From: Apostichopus japonicus | Taxonomy: Eukaryota; Echinodermata; Holothuroidea; Aspidochirotida; Stichopodidae | Assembly (NCBI RefSeq): GCF_037975245.1 | Contig: NC_092564.1 | Span: 13,044,484 to 13,108,483 of the forward strand | Reading direction: 5' to 3' | DNA: 64,000 bases | In this document: positions 1 through 13,000 of the stretch, piece by piece | How the letters are laid out: every line of letters begins with the position of its first letter | Position numbering within the stretch: the first letter of the stretch is position 1 | Notes under the pieces: generated by a model | Told to the model about the DNA's origin: nothing | The model's input: the letters and a program-made list of their open reading frames with translations, nothing else | Databases searched by the model: none | Translations under genes and position numbers: made by a program

Positions 1-404
1 ATGAAGTCTTGTATGTCGTTTTGAAGATTGTGCACCTCTCTTTTCAAGTTAGTATAGGATATACTGTATAAGGTCCAGATGCCACAGAGATGATGGGGGA
101 GGGGAGGTGGGAGGGGAGGGGGCTGGGGATGGGTGGAAAAGGCGGGCACACAGGTTAATAAACGTTTATAATATAGTGAAAAGAAATTTCATGTTTACAC
201 ATAAACACTAATATGTGCCATTAAAGAGCCTTGTTTCCCCCAAATGATTTCACTTCTCCCATTTTATGGTCACCTCTGTCAGTAAAGTAAATGTGTTAAT
301 ATTTCTCTGTTTAGAAATGAAACTATCATGGCCTTGCCCAACAATCAACCTCATCCCAGTGTCATATAAATGTACACACATGGTGTTTTTATCTGTTATT
401 GTAG

Positions 405-1729
405 ATCGGATGTGACCGTAGTGAGGAGCTTATTTCCATCTGTGGTCAGAGAGGTCATGAAGTCCTCGTCTGCGATGGCCTTACTGTTAATATGAAGTCA
501 GACCTATTTGATGCATGTATATCAATAGCTGTGATCCATCACTTCTCAACAGAGGTAAGTAATATACCAACTTAAATGTTGTATGGTTTTGCAGCAGTTA
601 TATATTAGACTTACAACAAGAGTTGTGATTGTTGTCAAGTATTGTAAAGTGATTGGCCGATTTATTTTGGTTGAGAAGAAATGTGTCTGTGGACGGAATC
701 ACAATGAGCTGATGTTAAGTGATATTCCATTCATATTCATTCTTGCCCTCATATAGGTATGAAGTAGGAGACCATAAACTTTAATTCCAGATACTTTTAG
801 GGGTTTCTTTATTTAATTTTTTTCTGCAAGAAAGAACTTTTGACAACTCATTTCACTACCTACATTTCCTTTAAAAACACAAAGGTATTTTAAACAATGA
901 TCATTTACTTGATTTTTTGCAATGAAAATTATTTATTTGCAGCCTTGCAAGTAATTAATAAGCAATTACTTAGTATTTTTGTCTTGATATTTCTTTGTTT
1001 CTTTCTTCTTTAAATCTTACTCAGCATCGCAGGTTGGACGCTGTCAAAGAATTGGTTCGGTTACTAAGACCTGGAGGTGAAGCTCTGATTTACGTTTGGG
1101 CCATGGAACAAACGAAACAAGACAAAAAGTCAATATACCTGATGAAGAAGAAAAGTCAAGCCGCTGAGAACAGTTCTGGCGATATTATCCCTAGTTTAGA
1201 AGCTACAAATCTAGATGAGACTTCTTCGAACACAAAGTTAGGCTCAGACACGAATCTCGGGACAGGCAGTGAAGATAAGGGAAAGACAGAGAATCTGGAG
1301 GAGAAGATGCAAAGGATGAAGGTCACCTCCTCAGAGCAGGAGGAATCTATAGGTGAAGAAAGCTTAGGCCATAAAGAACATGAATATTCATCAGAAATTA
1401 AAGCAAACTGTACAGGAAATAGCCAAAGTGAGACACAATCAAGACAAACTACAGACAACTCTTCCAAGGACGTAAAGACGACTTTAACGGTCCATGTTAA
1501 CAAGACGGAATTTAAAGACCAAGATCTTCTTGTTCCATGGCATCTCAGAGACAAGAACAAGACAAGTTCTTCTGTCGGGGCAGAAAAGAGCATCTTTTAT
1601 AGATTCTACCACGTTTTTCAAGAAGGTGAACTGGAGGATTTGATCGATAAAGTGGATGGTGTGAGTGTGAAGAAGAGTTATTATGATCAAGGAAACTGGT
1701 GTGTCATTATCAAGAAACAAGATAGGTGA
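405..1729 (+). CDS. ALKBH8: ALKBH8, 3' part: methyltransferase domain, last two coding exons
   Basis: In vertebrates ALKBH8 finishes wobble-uridine modification (mcm5U and its hydroxylated form) on tRNA. Its C-terminal domain is an SAM-dependent methyltransferase that works with TRMT112. The visible exons are 405-554 (50 codons, acceptor gtag, donor gtaagt) and 1025-1729 (ending at a TGA), both joined in phase 0. The first encodes IGCDRSEEL, then ACISIAVIHHF, the SAM-site motifs. The second opens with RRLDAVKELVRLLRPGG and ALIYVWAMEQ, the most diagnostic stretch of ALKBH8/Trm9 proteins. It then has an acidic, Ser/Glu/Lys-rich low-complexity linker of roughly 120 residues and ends with LLVPWHLRD, FYRFYHVFQEGEL and SYYDQGNWCVI, all ALKBH8 tail motifs. 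The RNA-recognition and AlkB dioxygenase exons lie beyond the left edge. TRMT9B is a close paralogue, but I recall the LVPWHL and YYDQGNW tail from ALKBH8. Confidence 0.93.
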
Positions 1730-2072
1730 CTGTTTTAATGCTTTAGTATGGTTTTGATAAAGTTACTGTTGTAACAGTATGCTGCATTATATTTTGTGTT
1801 CATGTTTTCATGATGGGAGTTGTCTGTTCTGTATAAACAACACCTGTTTCTCTTATTCTAGCAATCCAGCAACAAGCAATAAAAGAGAACTCTTGGACGT
1901 TCAAAGAAACCCATTTATTATTCAAGTTTACCTGTTAGATTGTGATAAACATTCCATCAAAATGAAACAAAATATAAAAATGTTAATATGCCGGCGACTG
2001 GCGGCAAGTGACATTAACGACACTCAGATTCAAATAAAGATGTGTATGAAACTAATTTTGGTCTTTAATAAA
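1730..2072 (+). promoter_or_regulatory. ALKBH8 3' UTR with poly(A) signals
   Basis: AATAAA hexamers lie at 1878-1883, 2033-2038 and 2067-2072, downstream of the ALKBH8 stop codon on the same strand. Any of them could set the 3' end; I cannot tell which is used. Confidence 0.55.
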
Positions 2073-2654
2073 TTTTTTACTAGTGAGTTAAATATTTTCA
2101 GTTTTTGAAATTTGAAAAAATACTGTCAACACCAAAATGAGTTTAATATAGTCATAACTCTGACTTATATAGAAATGTATGAAATGAAGTTGTGATGGTT
2201 ATGGACAGTGCCGTACAAAAGACAAAATGGTTCAAATGTTATACCAACTATATGGTTCTCATTTCAATGGAAGACAAAAGCGACGATTAGAAAAGTGACT
2301 TTGCACAAAGTTCAGCCTTTATCAAGATATATATTTACATCTTAAGCAGCCTATGAAAAATTTAAAAGAAAATACCACTTATTAGAAAGTCACCATGTCA
2401 TTTTCTCTTCATGTAATGTACAACATGAATAATCCACTTTGAAAGCCAGTAATCAGTAATAAGTTTGATATAGGATGAAATAAACAGTTACCCATCAGGG
2501 AAAAAGTTAAACTACATTTTTCCTTCATAAAGTATATTCTTTTTCATATACTTGCACTTATTTTATTCCTTATTCAAGTAAAATACCAAAAATGAGAATC
2601 ACCAGAAAGTATGTAAAATTAACGCATTTCTACCAAACGGAATATAGAGCACGT
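2073..2654. other. Intergenic, nothing recognised
   Basis: This is AT-rich sequence between the ALKBH8 3' end and the LINE fragment. I see no long open frame, repeat array or RNA gene. Confidence 0.5.
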
Positions 2655-3600
2655 ACACAGACGTTGCTTTAGTTTAGTTTAGTAGGGAAAAAAGGATCAG
2701 GAGGGACACTCAAGTCCCCATTAAGGACCCTATAGGAGAGAAAAAAAAACTGAAGACAAAAACACTCAGACCCGATTACAATGCTTAAAGTGCTTGTCCA
2801 AAGCATTCTTAAACCCATTGACACTACTTGCAAGTACAACTTTCTCAGGCAAACCATTCCACTTATTCACAATCCTATTAGAAAAACAGTTATGCCGAAT
2901 ATTAATCCTACTTTGTAACTTTTGGAGTTTTAAGACAAAGACCTCTGGTGCAACTACTATTAGCAAACATGAAAAAGTCAGTGAGGGGTAAATTTTCAAA
3001 ACCATACACAATCTTGAAAACCTGAATCAAGTCCCCACGCAACCTCCTAAGCTCCAGAGGAGAGATTCAACAATTGTAACCGCCTATAATAAGGAACACC
3101 CTTTAAGGAACTAATCATCCTAGTAGCTCTCCTCTGGACCTCCTCAAATACTTCTTTATCCTAAGCAAAATATGGGTTCCAAGCCTGCACAGCATGCTCC
3201 AGATGAGGCCTAACCAACTGCTTATCAAGCCTAACTACTATGTCCTCTTTCAGAAAACTGAAGTTCCTCTTCATCATACCTAAAACCCTATTACCTCTTT
3301 TGGCAGCTTTGAGACAATGTTTAGAAGGTTGCAGGGATGAGTCAATGTAGATACCTAGGTCTCTTTCAATAAAACCTCCTTTAACTCCTCACCATAAAGA
3401 TTGTAGGTATACTTTTGGTTACTACTATCAATATGCATCACCTTGCATTTATCAATATTAAAAAGCATTTGCCATCCCTTAGACCAGGAAGAAACCTTTT
3501 CCAAATCCATTTGAAATTTTTCAGAATCACTTTTTGGAAGAGACCTCATAATACAGTTAGGTGTCATCAGCAAACTTCTTGGCTGTAATACAAAGTATCT
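2655..3600 (-). mobile_element. Broken non-LTR retrotransposon (LINE, CR1/L2-like), 3' half of the reverse transcriptase
   Basis: Read on the minus strand, the fragment starts near KKFADDT, the catalytic A/F-x-D-D box of a reverse transcriptase. It continues through WSKGWQMLFNIDKCKVMHI, LVRPHLEHAVQAWNPYF and RRLRGDLIQVFKIVYG, and ends with NCFSNRIVNKWNGLP and SVNGFKNALDKHF. These are typical of the thumb and C-terminal region of CR1/L2-like LINE ORF2 proteins. Stops and frame changes interrupt it, starting right after FADDT, so it is dead. The 3' end runs into a short tail of tandem CTAAA-type units (2668-2685 read in reverse), which is common at LINE 3' ends. The 5' part is missing. Clade assignment is by recall only. 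Confidence 0.8.
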
Positions 3601-3747
3601 CCGTCAATGTCATTTGTTTAAAAAAAGGCCTTTTTTAGTATTTAAGTATATTTAGTATTAGTATTTAAGGCAATGTTATTTTCGAAATACGATTTTGCTT
3701 CAGAGACTAAGCATTCTACCTTCAGTCGATGAATTTTGCTTCAAATG

Positions 3748-3753
3748 TTTATT
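3748..3753 (-). promoter_or_regulatory. Candidate NOX5 poly(A) signal
   Basis: AATAAA on the minus strand, about 290 bases beyond the NOX5 stop codon. I saw no closer perfect hexamer. Confidence 0.35.
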
Positions 3754-4039
3754 TCAATTACCTCAACACCCCTTCCCTACCCTCTTTACAGTAAACAAGC
3801 AATGGTTAAGAAACAAAGGTTTCCTCAGTTTGATCCTCCCTCCCACCACCTAAGCAAGCACAAACTAGTTACAGCAGTGAACTTAAGCCATAAGTGCCAC
3901 AGGCTGTCAGCTGGGACTGGTGAAGACATTTTTTCTTTTAAACAAATGATAATATTTCATCTTTTATAAAGTGTCTGATTATTGTGAGAATACAGGTGAA
4001 ACGTAACACTTCAGTATTCTAATGTTGGGGGTCGATGTG

Positions 4040-7000
4040 CTAAAAGCTTTCCTTGTGGAATACAAAGTCGTACTTGTCGCAGTAATGCTCCAGGACATCG
4101 CCGAGGGCTGGTGCTCCACAGAAGAATATTTCTACGCATCCCTTTCTGTCATTGCTTATGTCTTCAAAGACCTGCGTAAGAAAGTAAAATAAATAGGTAA
4201 ATACGAGCAGGCAAAACTCAATATAACTCTATCGTAAATAGGAAAAGGAAAATCTGCGTTGAAAAAGAGATGTTTAAATATATATGAATATATTCTTTGG
4301 CCAAAGTTCCTATAAAAATAAATTAGATCTTCTATCTAATATTTACAAATAACAAAGGTAGAACAAGCTGGTATGTCCAAATTGATATATAGCCAGAGGG
4401 AACTACACAATGATAAACTAAATAAACAAATGTGGGTTACAGATTTAGGGGGGGGTGGAGTGGGGTATGGGGAGATAAAGGATAATGTATTCTCATTTTC
4501 AAAAGAAAGTAAAGCTACGTCCATGGATTTACAACAATTTATGAAGACTTTATTTGATGAATATGTTTTGATGAATATATCGCATGTTTTAAATGACCTA
4601 ATAATGACCTAATTTTCATTATGAAGACTAAACACGTCACTTGGTTATCATTTAACCATGATATCTCCATATGGAGCAAGACCTCTCCCATATGGAGCAA
4701 GTAATCTTTTGAAACTATTGGAGTTTTGGTCACAAGCATCTCTAATATGTGGGTTTTCTTTTCTGGTTGTGGTTTGTGGTTGTGGTCTGGTTGTGGTCTG
4801 GTTGTGGCTTTCATGGATTCTGTTGATGGACGATTCGGTTTTCTGAAGGGTCGGTTTGGGTTTTGTGACTGTTTGGGTTTGATTGGGTGACGGTTTTAGG
4901 GTTTGGTTGATCGACGATTTCGTGTTTGGTTAAGTGACGATTTGTTGTTTGTACCTTAGTAAAGACGTTTCTTCTATGCTTTACGTTAGAACATCAATCT
5001 CCGTGTGCTTTACGAAACGTGATGCTGTCGGAACTATTCATCAACAGCTTTGCTTCTATATCAAAAATCTGTTTTGGTTTTTCATTCCCTAGCATAGATC
5101 CATCCCATGATTCCGTTATCAAAGTCGCACAAGTTTAGTGTAGTATAGTACTTTCATTACCCTGTCATGGGTATTGTCTTTCTCTTTTTTTTTTGTGTGT
5201 CAACACTTTTTGAGTTGACTTCCTGTAACCGAAATTTAATCAAACTCTCTTTCGTCGGATTGGGTTTCAATCGGACTGATATCAAGTTTAAAGGATACCT
5301 CTTCACAGATATATAGTATCGGTGTGTCCTAGGAGTACAGATAGTGGTTCTACCACTATTCTCCTTGTCAATATAATCTCCTTATCACTTTGTTTAGCGT
5401 TCACACTGCTCCTTTAAGAACCATTCGACGATGATATCGTTCATTCACTCTGTGGTATATTGATTAAGGTCAGGTCATTTTGTTTTCAATTCCACTGGTA
5501 ACATTCCAGATACTAATAACTGATCAAATGAAATAATGTATTTCTTTTTTCGAATAAATTAACCAAGGGTGATATCATGCAAACACGGTTTGACCGTAAA
5601 ACCAATTTTTATTTTGTCTTGGATCTGACGAAAGAGTTACCCTAATGGTATACGTTAGGTAGACTAATTACTGCATGCAATTTATTGACGTGTATCTTGT
5701 ATTGAAAGGGTAATCTTTTCCAACACAAAATAAAAAAACTTGCCGTAATAAAAATGTGGTGTTGAAAAGTAATCTGCAGTGATAATTATTATTTTCCAGA
5801 CTCCTTACAAAATTGAACAATACTGTAACGAATTACAATGTGTCGCATGAATTTACGTTGAATAATTGCTATCATTGTATCACTGCAGAAAACACCGGTA
5901 CTGTTTGGTATTGTGAAAGCAAGTGCATGTATGTGTGTGTATGTATGTGTGTATGTGTGCTGCTGGGAGAAATCCTTGAAGTGAATCAAATCCCGAGTCA
6001 TACTTCAACAATCCCATCGACCGCTCTTAAATAAAATCATCGACACGCCATGTGCATATATTTCGAAGACCTTCTGACCAGAAACGGAAGCCTAAATTCA
6101 AGGAGCATTTTTGATCCTATTATAAGTTGCCAAATGTGCAAGGGCTCTCTGCGGTCGCGATGGCGTGTTTATGTGTATATATGCACTGCATGTATAAACA
6201 CGATAAAAAAGTACATGATGGCAGATGGCTGCACTTACAGCACAACTTGAACAGACACACACTCTGTATACAATTGACATACAAGTTTTCATTAACTGTG
6301 ACAATGAATCACTTAGCCTTGTAGTCTGATTCATTGACTCGGTGATTTAATCAACACGAACCGATGTAATTACTCAAAAGAACATTGAGAAAATGAAGGC
6401 GTATTCGTACAGTAATTAAAGTCGATCGAAGTTAATGAACTTGAGTTGATCCTAAACCTTTTGCCACCCTGCCCTCCCAAAAGCATTTCTTTCACAGTCA
6501 TATTGATCATGACTAACATACCATCTGTGAATAAACGACGCTCAGAATTAATTCAATTTTATTACTAGACCAAAAGTAGTGACCTATACTTGTTTTTCTA
6601 TTTACCATTGGAAACAAAAGTGATCATATCTATCTAAAGAGGTGCATGAAAATTACGATTTAACAATGGTAATCCCTAGTAACGCGCACCACAGGGACAC
6701 AACAATGTCTAAACATCGGGGTACTCGACTTTGCTTGTTTGTATCAAACCAACTTTGTGTTAATTTTCGACTCTTTAGGTTGTACCCTATGTTCATGTTA
6801 TATCTTTATGTACTGTAAGCTGGGAATTTGGGTAATATTGTCCGGGGGGGGGGGGGCTAACCCGGAGATTGTTTTATAGGTGTGACGTGGTTGCACCATT
6901 GAAATATACTACGTACCTTATCCCACTTTGGTCTTCCAACTTGTAGATGAGTTTTTAATCCGGTTAGGATATCCTTCTTGGACTTTGACCGTATGGTTTG

Positions 7001-10000
7001 CAGTATCATCTGCAGGGCAATCCCTCGCATGTCATTCTCATGAAGTTGTTTCGTCATGTACATCTGCATCTCGAAAAATTTCTCAAATTCTTCCTCATCT
7101 TGTTCTAACTCCATCTGAGCCAACAGCCCGATAAACCACTCAAAATTCTTTTGATCGCGATTAATCCAAATAAAATTGACCTGAATATAACAGTCGGAAA
7201 AAAAATCGGGAGAAGGAGTTTATGGTTGACTTGAGGGACAAACTTTGTTTCTACAGATTTGTTGTTGACCGTTAAGAAAACACAGTTAGCAACCCAGGCA
7301 GTATTCCTATAACACTTGTAATTTTGGTTACTAAATGCAGCCCTTTGAACATTCTGAGGCTCATCATATGAAGTGGCTGGATAACTTAGTCTAAAACAAA
7401 GACCATTCAGTCAGTTCTTCAGGTTCAACTACAAACACGCATTTAGTAAGAAATGAGAAACAAATCACAGCGCGATATTCATAAAAAAAATTGTTTACCA
7501 ATCTTTTGTTTTTATAGTTTCCGCTACCCTGCTCGCCAGTCGCCACCCACTATTACTGCTTGGTGACCCCACTTTGGGGACACATAGTTTTGGTAACGTG
7601 GCTCTATGTACTCATATTGAACCTTCTTCAAAGATATCTATGATTGAGGACAGTGACATTTGGTAACAATCTGGGCTGACGAGAGGGGGGAAGGGTGGGG
7701 TAAGGGATAAACTATAAGGTACCGTACCGGGCTCAACTAAATGACACAGGGAAATATGGAAGATGCCATTAAAAATTTAAAATGTATTAATATTTTCGTA
7801 GTTTTTAGGGAAAATGGAAGAGTATAACAAAATGGGAATATTATTATCCCGGGGGCCAGACCTGGCTCTCGCCACAATTCGGCGATTCGTGTAACTATCT
7901 TTTAACGGAGGTCTTTATGTGAAATGACTGTTACCTTGTTCAATGTCATGAGCGTCTCCGGAACATCTTCCATCCAAGTGTGGTTACACTTTGGACACAT
8001 TTGACTCGATAACCTGTAGCGGTGCATAATGGATTGCAGAATTGAAGCGAAGGGAGTCACCCCTATGCCAGCCCCGATCAGCACTGCATGTTCGGCATTA
8101 AATATTGCCCTGGTTGGCGTCCCATATGGTCCCTCGATGGAAACCTGGTCGAAAACAAAAGAAAAAATGTTATTGACGTACCTTTCTTGATGGTGGTAGT
8201 AACTATCAGTCATAACTTTGATATTTCTCTGTTCAATGTAGTGGGGCCACCCCATTAATAACGTAGAACGATTCAGTGTAGTGGATGATTAATACATAGT
8301 TAATTAATTAATAATTAATGCAGAGTGATGACAACATGTAGATGGGAAAAGTTATATTTAGATGGTTCCAGAGATAGTCCAGTAGATTGTATTCATAGTG
8401 ATATTGATGGAATAGTGTTTAGACGAAAGATAAATATCGATGACAAGAATATTGATCTTTCTTCTTCTTCACCATATTATCGATTAGATGTCGTATATAG
8501 ATAGACTGCCAATCGATCATCAAAGATCTTAGAGTATCCTGATAAAGCAAATATCAATTAAATACCTTAGCGTGCTAATCGACTAAGTACAGATCGAGAT
8601 GGTATAGTCATGATTACCTAATTATCGACTAGAGGGTCGTATAGTATTGATCAATTTATTATCGATTATATGTATAGTTTAGTTATGATTAGGCTACTTA
8701 ATGAACGATCAAATATTGTAAAGCAAGATCCCTAATCACCGTTGATGATATCACTTTTGGTCATAACTGATCACTTTATTGATTTCGATTGGTAAAGTTG
8801 GTAAATTTTGCTATACAAGATGAGAAGAAAGCAAGCGAAATCATGATGCAGAGCAATGTACTTAGATATTTTACAAAATAAAAATGTATATACACTTAAA
8901 GCAAAAACGAAGGATGTGTTTGGTTTTGTAGCCCACCTGGATCAAACCTTCCAAATTTTCAACACTCGCATCGAATCCCTGTGGTGTGGAAGTTTTTCTC
9001 GACTAAAGATATGAAAGGATTTATGAAAGCAGAAAATAATAAATAAACAACTGAACAAAGTCAAAACTTTTGTTTACCATAGAGTAAACACATCCCTAGT
9101 GGAATAAATATGATAGAACCAGACGTGGTGGAAGAAAGAGGACTGAATTAGGGAGGAGGAGGACAGGGAGGAGGGGAAAGGGGAGGAGGGGGACACAAAC
9201 TCATAGACAGGGCAGTGATTGGTAACATTAAGATGGACGCCATTGTTTAATTTAGATCTTCCGGAATTGACTTCACAAGTTACTAAGCGTAGAAAGCAAC
9301 AACAAGAACAAAAGCATCCTGTGCAGTGGCGGCGCCAGGAAATTTTAGTTGGGAAGGCTAAGGGGGGCTGAGCCAAATTTTTGGGTGGCTTACAAGATTG
9401 AGTGATCGCCGTCCTGGGGGAGCGGTATAAGGGGAGGTGGGCCCCTCCCCTTTTGAAATTTTTCCCAATCCTGGAAAGGCCTACATGCAAAATGGTGGCA
9501 TTTAGCGAGGCTTTTGTCACCTGAAAGTTTCTCCAAAAATATGCATTTTTTTTGTGAGTAACTTTAGTCAAATTAGAATGGAAGATACCAATTCACAGTT
9601 TTCGTATCACTAAAATATTACCTGCTGTGAAAGATCCAATAGCTTTGCTCAATTATTATATCGTGCAATTATTATATCATGCAAAATTATTATAAAAATT
9701 CATCAAAATTTCCATTGCCCATTGTAGCACTGCGTTATGGCTGACAAAATTTGGGTAGGCTATATTGTTTCAATGAGGTTTATTTTTTTTTGCCTATTTC
9801 AGTTGGGGGGGGGTTAATGGGGGGCTGACTACTTCAGTGGGGTGGCTAAAGCCCCCCCAAGCCCCCCCCCCCCTTGGCGCCGCCACTGATCCTGTGTGAT
9901 TCCAGGCTTTGAACGAATCAAATGATTTTGTTTATTTAGTAATCGGGAGCGATCATAGAATAATTGAGAAATTTGTGTTTTCTGGCTAATTGATTGAGAG

Positions 10001-13000
10001 TGGTAAAAATATTAGGCCTACTGTATGTTACTGTATGCGAGAAAGAGAATTACGTCTTCTTAGTTAAGTTAGCAATTTGAAGTTTAATCAACAAAAACCA
10101 GTTAAAAAATGAGTAGTATGTAAAACTTACCTAAAGTTTCATTCTTATATTCCAAATTTAAACAACCTTACAGTTGAAGAAATGTCAGATTGCAGCATTC
10201 TTATTTATACTGACTTATTTAACTGACTGAAATGATCTCGTGGAGGAAACAAGATGAACTATATCAATCATACTTACACGTATGGGCTCTCTTGTTGAGC
10301 ATGTAGAGATCCATACTTACACATATGTGGCTTTCATTTTAAGCATGTAGAGATCCATACTTACACGTATGGGGTTTCCATGTTGAGCATGTAAAGTCCA
10401 TACTTAAACATATGGGGCTTTCATGTTAAGCATGTAGAGATCCATACTTACATGTATAGGGTTTTCATGATGAGCATGTAAAGTCCATACTTACACGTAT
10501 GGGGCTTTCATGTTGAGCATGTAGAGATCCATACTTACACATATGGGGCTTTCATGTTGAGCATGTAGAGATCCATACTTACATGTATGGGGTTTTCATG
10601 TTGAGCATGTAAAGTCCATACTTACACGTATGGGGCTTTCATGTTGAGCATGTAGAGATCCATACTTACACATATGGGGCTTTCATGTTAAGCATGTAGA
10701 GATCCATACTTACATGTATGGGGTTTTCATGTTGAGCATGTAAAGTCCATACTTACACGTATGGGGCTTTCATGTTGAGCATGTAGAGATCCATACTTAC
10801 ACATATGGGGCTTTCATGTTAAGCATGTAGAGATCCATACTTACATGTATGGGGTTTTCATGCTGAGCATGTTAAGTCCATACTGACACATATGGGGCTT
10901 TCATGATAAGCATGTACAGATCCCAACTTACACTTATGGGGATTTCATGTTAAGCATGTAGAGATCCATTCTTACACATATGGGGCTCTCATGTTAAGCA
11001 TGTAAAGATCCATACTTACACGTATGGGTCTTTCTTGTTGAGCATGTAGAGATCCATACTCACACATATGGGGCTTTCATGTTGAGCATGTAAAGTCCAT
11101 ACTAACACATTTGGGGCTTTCATGTTGAGCATGTAGAGATCCATACTTACACATATGGGGCTTTCATGTTGAGCATGTAGAGATCCATACTTACACATAT
11201 GGGGCTCTCATGTTGAGCATGTAGAGATCCATACTTACATGTATGGGCTTTCATGTTGAGCATGTAGAGATCCATACTTACACGTATGGGGTTTCCATGT
11301 TGAGCATGTAGAGATCGTCTCCCTCTCACAGAGGTCCGTCTCTTACTTGACAAGTGCATGGATCGGGCTTGTCGTTGATCGCTTGGCTCTTCAGTTTCAT
11401 CGATCTTATCTCGAATAAAGTCATAGAGTTGGTTAGTCCAGTTACCAGCCGATCGAATGTGCAGAGAAAATGTTCCTTTAAATATGGAAAGGAGCATTGA
11501 TGAATTCTGTAAAATAGCTTTGATCAGTTGGTCAACCGTCATCATCAGTATTGGACCCAAAATTTTAGCAAACTAAATATTGCTAAAACTTTTGATAAGT
11601 TGTTTCCTGGTGGTTTTGAATCTCCAATTTATTTTCTCCAGATATCGAGAATTGTTAATTTAAGACAATTCAAATGACTCAGCGAGGACCAATAATTTGA
11701 GGGTGGCTGTAATTAGCATGTTAAAGTTTGGGCATGAGTGAACATTTGCGGTCTGCCTATATAGATATGACCTTTAAATTCAAATCAATATTACCATTGT
11801 TAATTGTAATTAACATGTGTCATGATGATGGTGGGAGGGGATTGGAGGAGAAAAGGTTCGAGTGGGTGGGGTAAGCAGGAGAGAGGGGAGGGGAGGGGGG
11901 ACAGAGGGGCTATAATGAGGAGACCAGGCCAATAGCAAATAATATGCTAACTTTCATAAATTTGCATGTGCAAAATTAAAGATGTAGCATATCATTTTCA
12001 CACTCACCTTTCTCTTCCGGGGCACTGCTAATAGTGAAAGGGTGCCATTCGTTTGCTGATAATTCTGGAATTTTCACAAACACATAATCTCCTGGTTCGT
12101 AGTCAAAATAAGGTGGTCGAGTGATCTTCAAGTGAGTAACCTACGTCATACAGGTACCACGTAAACAAAACAAAAGCCATTACATCAGAATACGAACAAC
12201 GGAAAACTGACGGGGAAATTCTAGAAATTGGAGATGAGCCAATTAATGTATAGCACAGAATTTGAAACAGTTCCCTCTACTTTACAAATGGTTAAAATTT
12301 TCTTAGTTTGCTCTTTTCCAGAGCAAAAACAACTTAAGTCTGTTTTACAAATATCTCCGTATCGTTAACTTAGCAGGATCAAATAAATGTTTTCGGTTGC
12401 CAGAATATCATATAGGTCTGTACCCGAGTGGCTGAGTGGCTATCATTTTTAGTTAATTGACTATGTAGGTAACCTACTTCCTTTCTTAATGTTTTTCATC
12501 CACTCATTTCGAACAAAGGACATGTATTTCACATATAGTGATCACTCGTAAATGACCTGACAATTATTCAGTTCTGTTAAAATGAGTGTTACATTTAAAA
12601 CTGTTGCAAAGAAGAAGACACATTAAGAAAAGGGCAGCTCAAACTAATTCAATTATTTCCAAATCTACGTCTAGCGGTTTTATCAATATGTATTAATGAC
12701 TTTCCTAATTCATGTTTCATGAAGATACTATATAGCCAAAATATAAGTAAACTTTTAGCATATTTTGGATTACTTACGGTATATATTAATGGTCATTTCT
12801 GGTCAATAATGACTCAGCTTCAATTTTTTTTTTTTTAATTTATTTATTTGTTTTGCCACAAAAGTACAAAGTGGAGGGAAGTCTTCCATAAAGCTTAAAA
12901 GCTATAACAATGTGGAAGACTCCCTGAAGAAAGAAAAGAAAAGAAAAAAAAAATATATATATATATGTGTATAAATACATATACATAAATATAAGTACAA

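Noticed and set aside
1156-1593. 145-residue frame antisense to ALKBH8
   Set aside because: A shadow of the real coding exon, with no family features.
10274-11316. Repeat array that looks superficially like a CRISPR array or a repeat protein
   Set aside because: The units are contiguous and near-identical with no unique spacers, and the host is animal DNA. The open frames in it arise from the repeat period.
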